Assembly: GCF_020379485.1 (NCBI RefSeq)
Contig: NC_063439.1
Span: forward strand, 10,952,466 to 11,016,465
Length of the DNA stretch: 64,000 nt
Direction: 5' to 3'
DNA from: Brassica napus
Lineage: Eukaryota; Streptophyta; Magnoliopsida; Brassicales; Brassicaceae
The notes below the pieces were generated by a model. The model was not told where the DNA came from. It saw only the letters and a program-made list of their open reading frames with translations, and did not search any database. A program made the translations under genes and the position numbers. Positions 61,709 through 64,000 of the stretch are shown here, piece by piece (within the stretch, counting starts at the first letter, position 1; each line of letters begins with the position of its first letter).

Positions 61709-63895
61709 TCAAGAGAAGACATTAAAAGCTTGACCAGTTCTAGCAACCTTGATGAAGACATCTTCAAGAGTTGTGTCCGCAAGTCCCCAAGCAAAGACGG
61801 TAAAATTGCTCTTTGCCTTTTCCACCGCTTGAAACACCTCTGAGATCCGAACGTCCTCTTTTGGGAGCTCAAACTTCTGAGTCCCAGCGATGTGATATAT
61901 CTTCTTGGCGTTTGGAGACACATCTTGAATCAGCTTCTCCACGTCTCCCTCGTGTTCTGAGGATGTTGTCATTGTAAACACATAAGATCCACCGTACCTT
62001 CCCTTGAGCTCTTTTGGGTTGCCAATGCATTGCAAGCTTCCGTCTACAAAAATACCCAATCTGTCACAAAGAAACTCTGCCTCTTCCATGGAATGAGTTG
62101 TGAGGATGATGGCAGTGTTTTGCTTTGCACGCTTGATGACTGTCCATAGGTTCTTTCTCGAAGCTGGATCAAGTCCTGTGCTTGGTTCATCCATATAAAC
62201 CACCTTCAGAGGGAGACAAAAGAAATGATGAAAAGCTTGTTAAGATTGAAAGAACTTAGTGTACTACTTCTAAAAAGCCTAACTCAGACACAATAGCGTA
62301 CCTTAGGGTTTCCGATAAGTGAAATGGCAACACTGAGCCGTCTTTTCATACCTCCACTGTATTTCCCAGCAGGTTTATCACCAACTCCTCCGTGGAAAAG
62401 GTTGACACTCCTAAGAGACTCTTCCACAGCCTAATATAACGAAATTGACGTTTTGGTAACTTATGGACTAATACAGAATGGAAGTAAGATTGGTTACATA
62501 CTTGGGTGAGATCAGAGCCTTTGAGGTTCTTTAGTCTCCCGTAAAACAGCAGATGTTCCCTTCCTGTCAGCGTCTCCCAGAGCAAACTGATACACAGCAA
62601 ACAATAAGAGAATTATAACGCAGCTACACTATTACTGTCTATAATAGAACAATGAGAGATTGCTTATAGTCAAGAATTACTCGTGCTGAGGGCATACGCC
62701 CATGCTGGTGTATACTCTGTCCATATCACTGCATATATCCAAACCTTGGACAAGCCCTGTTCCGGATGTTGGTTTCAGGAGCCCAGTCATCTGGTCAGAA
62801 AAAGACGGTTAAATATTACAACAGTTACAGGAATAGAATCTCAACTAAACTAAAGCACAAAAATTACTGACCATATTGATGAAGGAGGTTTTGCCAGCAC
62901 CATTAGGCCCTAACATGCCAAAACATTCTCCTGAAGGCACAGCGAGGGATAATCCACGCACTGCCATTTTTGGTGGGTTCCCATCCCTACCTGGATACAC
63001 CTTCTTCAGGTTGTCACAAACAATGGCATGGCTTGTGCTATCCTCAAGCATCAACTTCTCAACCTTTTCTATCTGATTTTAACCATTGTTTTCGTCAGTG
63101 CCTGAATAATCAAGAACATGAAATACATGGTGAATCCATTTGTCGTCGTACCTCCTGAGTGACATCTGGTTTTTCCATTTCAACGAAGACTTTGGAGCCT
63201 TGCCTCTGCAGACTAGGCTTCCGCATAGAAGGGGATTTCTTGAAAGGGGTTTTCAAGAAGAACAAGGGGTCTTTTCCGGATGAAACAATCTTATCGATAT
63301 AGTATGCTGCAATGAGTGCGAGAAACCACTCGACGATGATGATGTAGAAAACTTCATCCATTGCACTATCACTGAAGTCTTTCCACTTCATCCCATCTGC
63401 CCCTCTCAAGTTTCCTTGGAAAGCAAATTGTGCAAACTCATAGAGGCCACGGTATAAGGAGAAGCCAGGATACAACTCCATGAAAATAATCCAGCCTCCT
63501 GTAAAAGTAGTGTTGATTTGCAATCGTAGTAAGTTGTGAGAATAAACACATAAACGAGTGTACTAAATACTGCTCTTCAAGTTAGTCTCAATAACTTACT
63601 AGGAAATGATGAATCTTGAATCAGAAACTGGAACAGAAACGTGCCCAAAAGTCCAGATCCAAACACGTATATGTAAGCAACAACTATCATTTAGACATCA
63701 CAGGAATCCCGTTAGTTCCTCTAAACCCTCCAACATGTTCTTGATCGAATTCAAGAATTACGTTTGTACCTGTCGATGTTTTGACCTTTGAAAATAATGA
63801 AGAAACTAGAAAGCAAAGGGCGATTTGCAGATTTACATAAAGAAAATAGAAAACAAATTGGAGACTGTAGTCATTAAGCCGAAAGAACTTGAGTC
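61709..63895 (-). CDS. ABC transporter, subfamily A (plant ABCA2-12 group), C-terminal part
   Basis: Eight minus-strand exons are visible: 63770-63895, 63600-63683, 63152-63498, 62872-63072, 62681-62790, 62502-62586, 62302-62430 and 61709-62203. All join in frame (about 491 residues); the 5' part lies beyond the window. Membrane segments come first ([55 protein letters not shown]). The nucleotide-binding domain has Walker A GPNGAGKT, signature YSGGMKRRL, Walker B VVYMDEPS and the switch His in [11 protein letters not shown]. Plant members are half-size ABCA proteins clustered at At3g47730-47790; one (ABCA9) is tied to fatty acid supply to the ER, but I cannot tell which this is. The stop follows [11 protein letters not shown]. 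Confidence 0.92.
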
Positions 63896-64000
63896 CTGCA
63901 AGGAAGCAGCAAATATAACAAGCTTAGAGAGAGGAAACATTTTATATTAGAAACCATAATGTAAGAACTGTATTGACAGAGAGAGAGAGAGAGAGGCTTC
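63896..64000. other. ABCA intron, cut by the window edge
   Basis: Sequence upstream of the exon at 63895 has an intron-like character, with a GA run at 63979-63995; no further exon is identifiable before the end. Confidence 0.5.

Overview
This window is nuclear DNA of a Brassicaceae plant, most likely a Brassica or a close relative. The genes are split by short GT-AG introns, the spacers are AT-rich and full of nested transposons, and every recognisable protein is close to its Arabidopsis thaliana relative. The gene order (ubiquitin-hydrolase-related, LBD27, SDH7, a PUB39/PUB41-type U-box gene, VPS29, aldose 1-epimerase, ABCA transporter) follows, from memory, an interval of Arabidopsis chromosome 3 near At3g478xx. 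A GALT6-like galactosyltransferase and a GCP6 gene are set among them. These two have Arabidopsis best matches elsewhere, as expected after whole-genome duplication and uneven gene loss.

Layout: the 3' end of a ubiquitin carboxyl-terminal hydrolase-related gene (48-310, +). LBD27 (3033-4079, +), convergent with GALT6 (4606-7132, -). A spacer with a Cassandra-type solo LTR and a diverged 820-bp direct repeat. An unknown 334-aa gene (10670-12151, +), a 57-aa membrane protein (12674-13678, +) and SDH7 (14267-15062, -). Two Helitrons, one inside the other (15261-22572), sit 199 bp upstream of the SDH7 start. Next come MULE-type elements (22683-22970 and 24516-26629), then the U-box gene (27572-29182, -). 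Directly upstream of that gene is a relic of a second SDH7 first exon plus a duplicated spacer (29263-30490).

From 31205 to about 45290 lies a transposon nest. A copia element is broken by two small hAT-like insertions and by a 10.2-kb Helitron (34535-44699). That Helitron itself holds an opposite-strand 6.0-kb Helitron (37928-43933) carrying chalcone synthase and protein kinase pieces. Ordinary genes resume with VPS29 (45750-46991, +), a spacer with a complete TRIM element, GCP6 (49636-55962, +), an aldose 1-epimerase (56072-57966, -) and the 3' half of an ABCA transporter (61709-63895, -).

The genes are unrelated housekeeping or developmental loci, not a pathway. The most informative parts are the mobile DNA (four Helitrons with readable ends and AT target sites, captured gene pieces, a VANDAL-like MULE with a dense TCCA motif field), the SDH7 relic now in the U-box gene's leader, and a probable U12-type intron in GCP6. 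I see no clearly new protein system, CRISPR array or RNA gene. Exon boundaries come from reading splice signals and frame, without transcript data.
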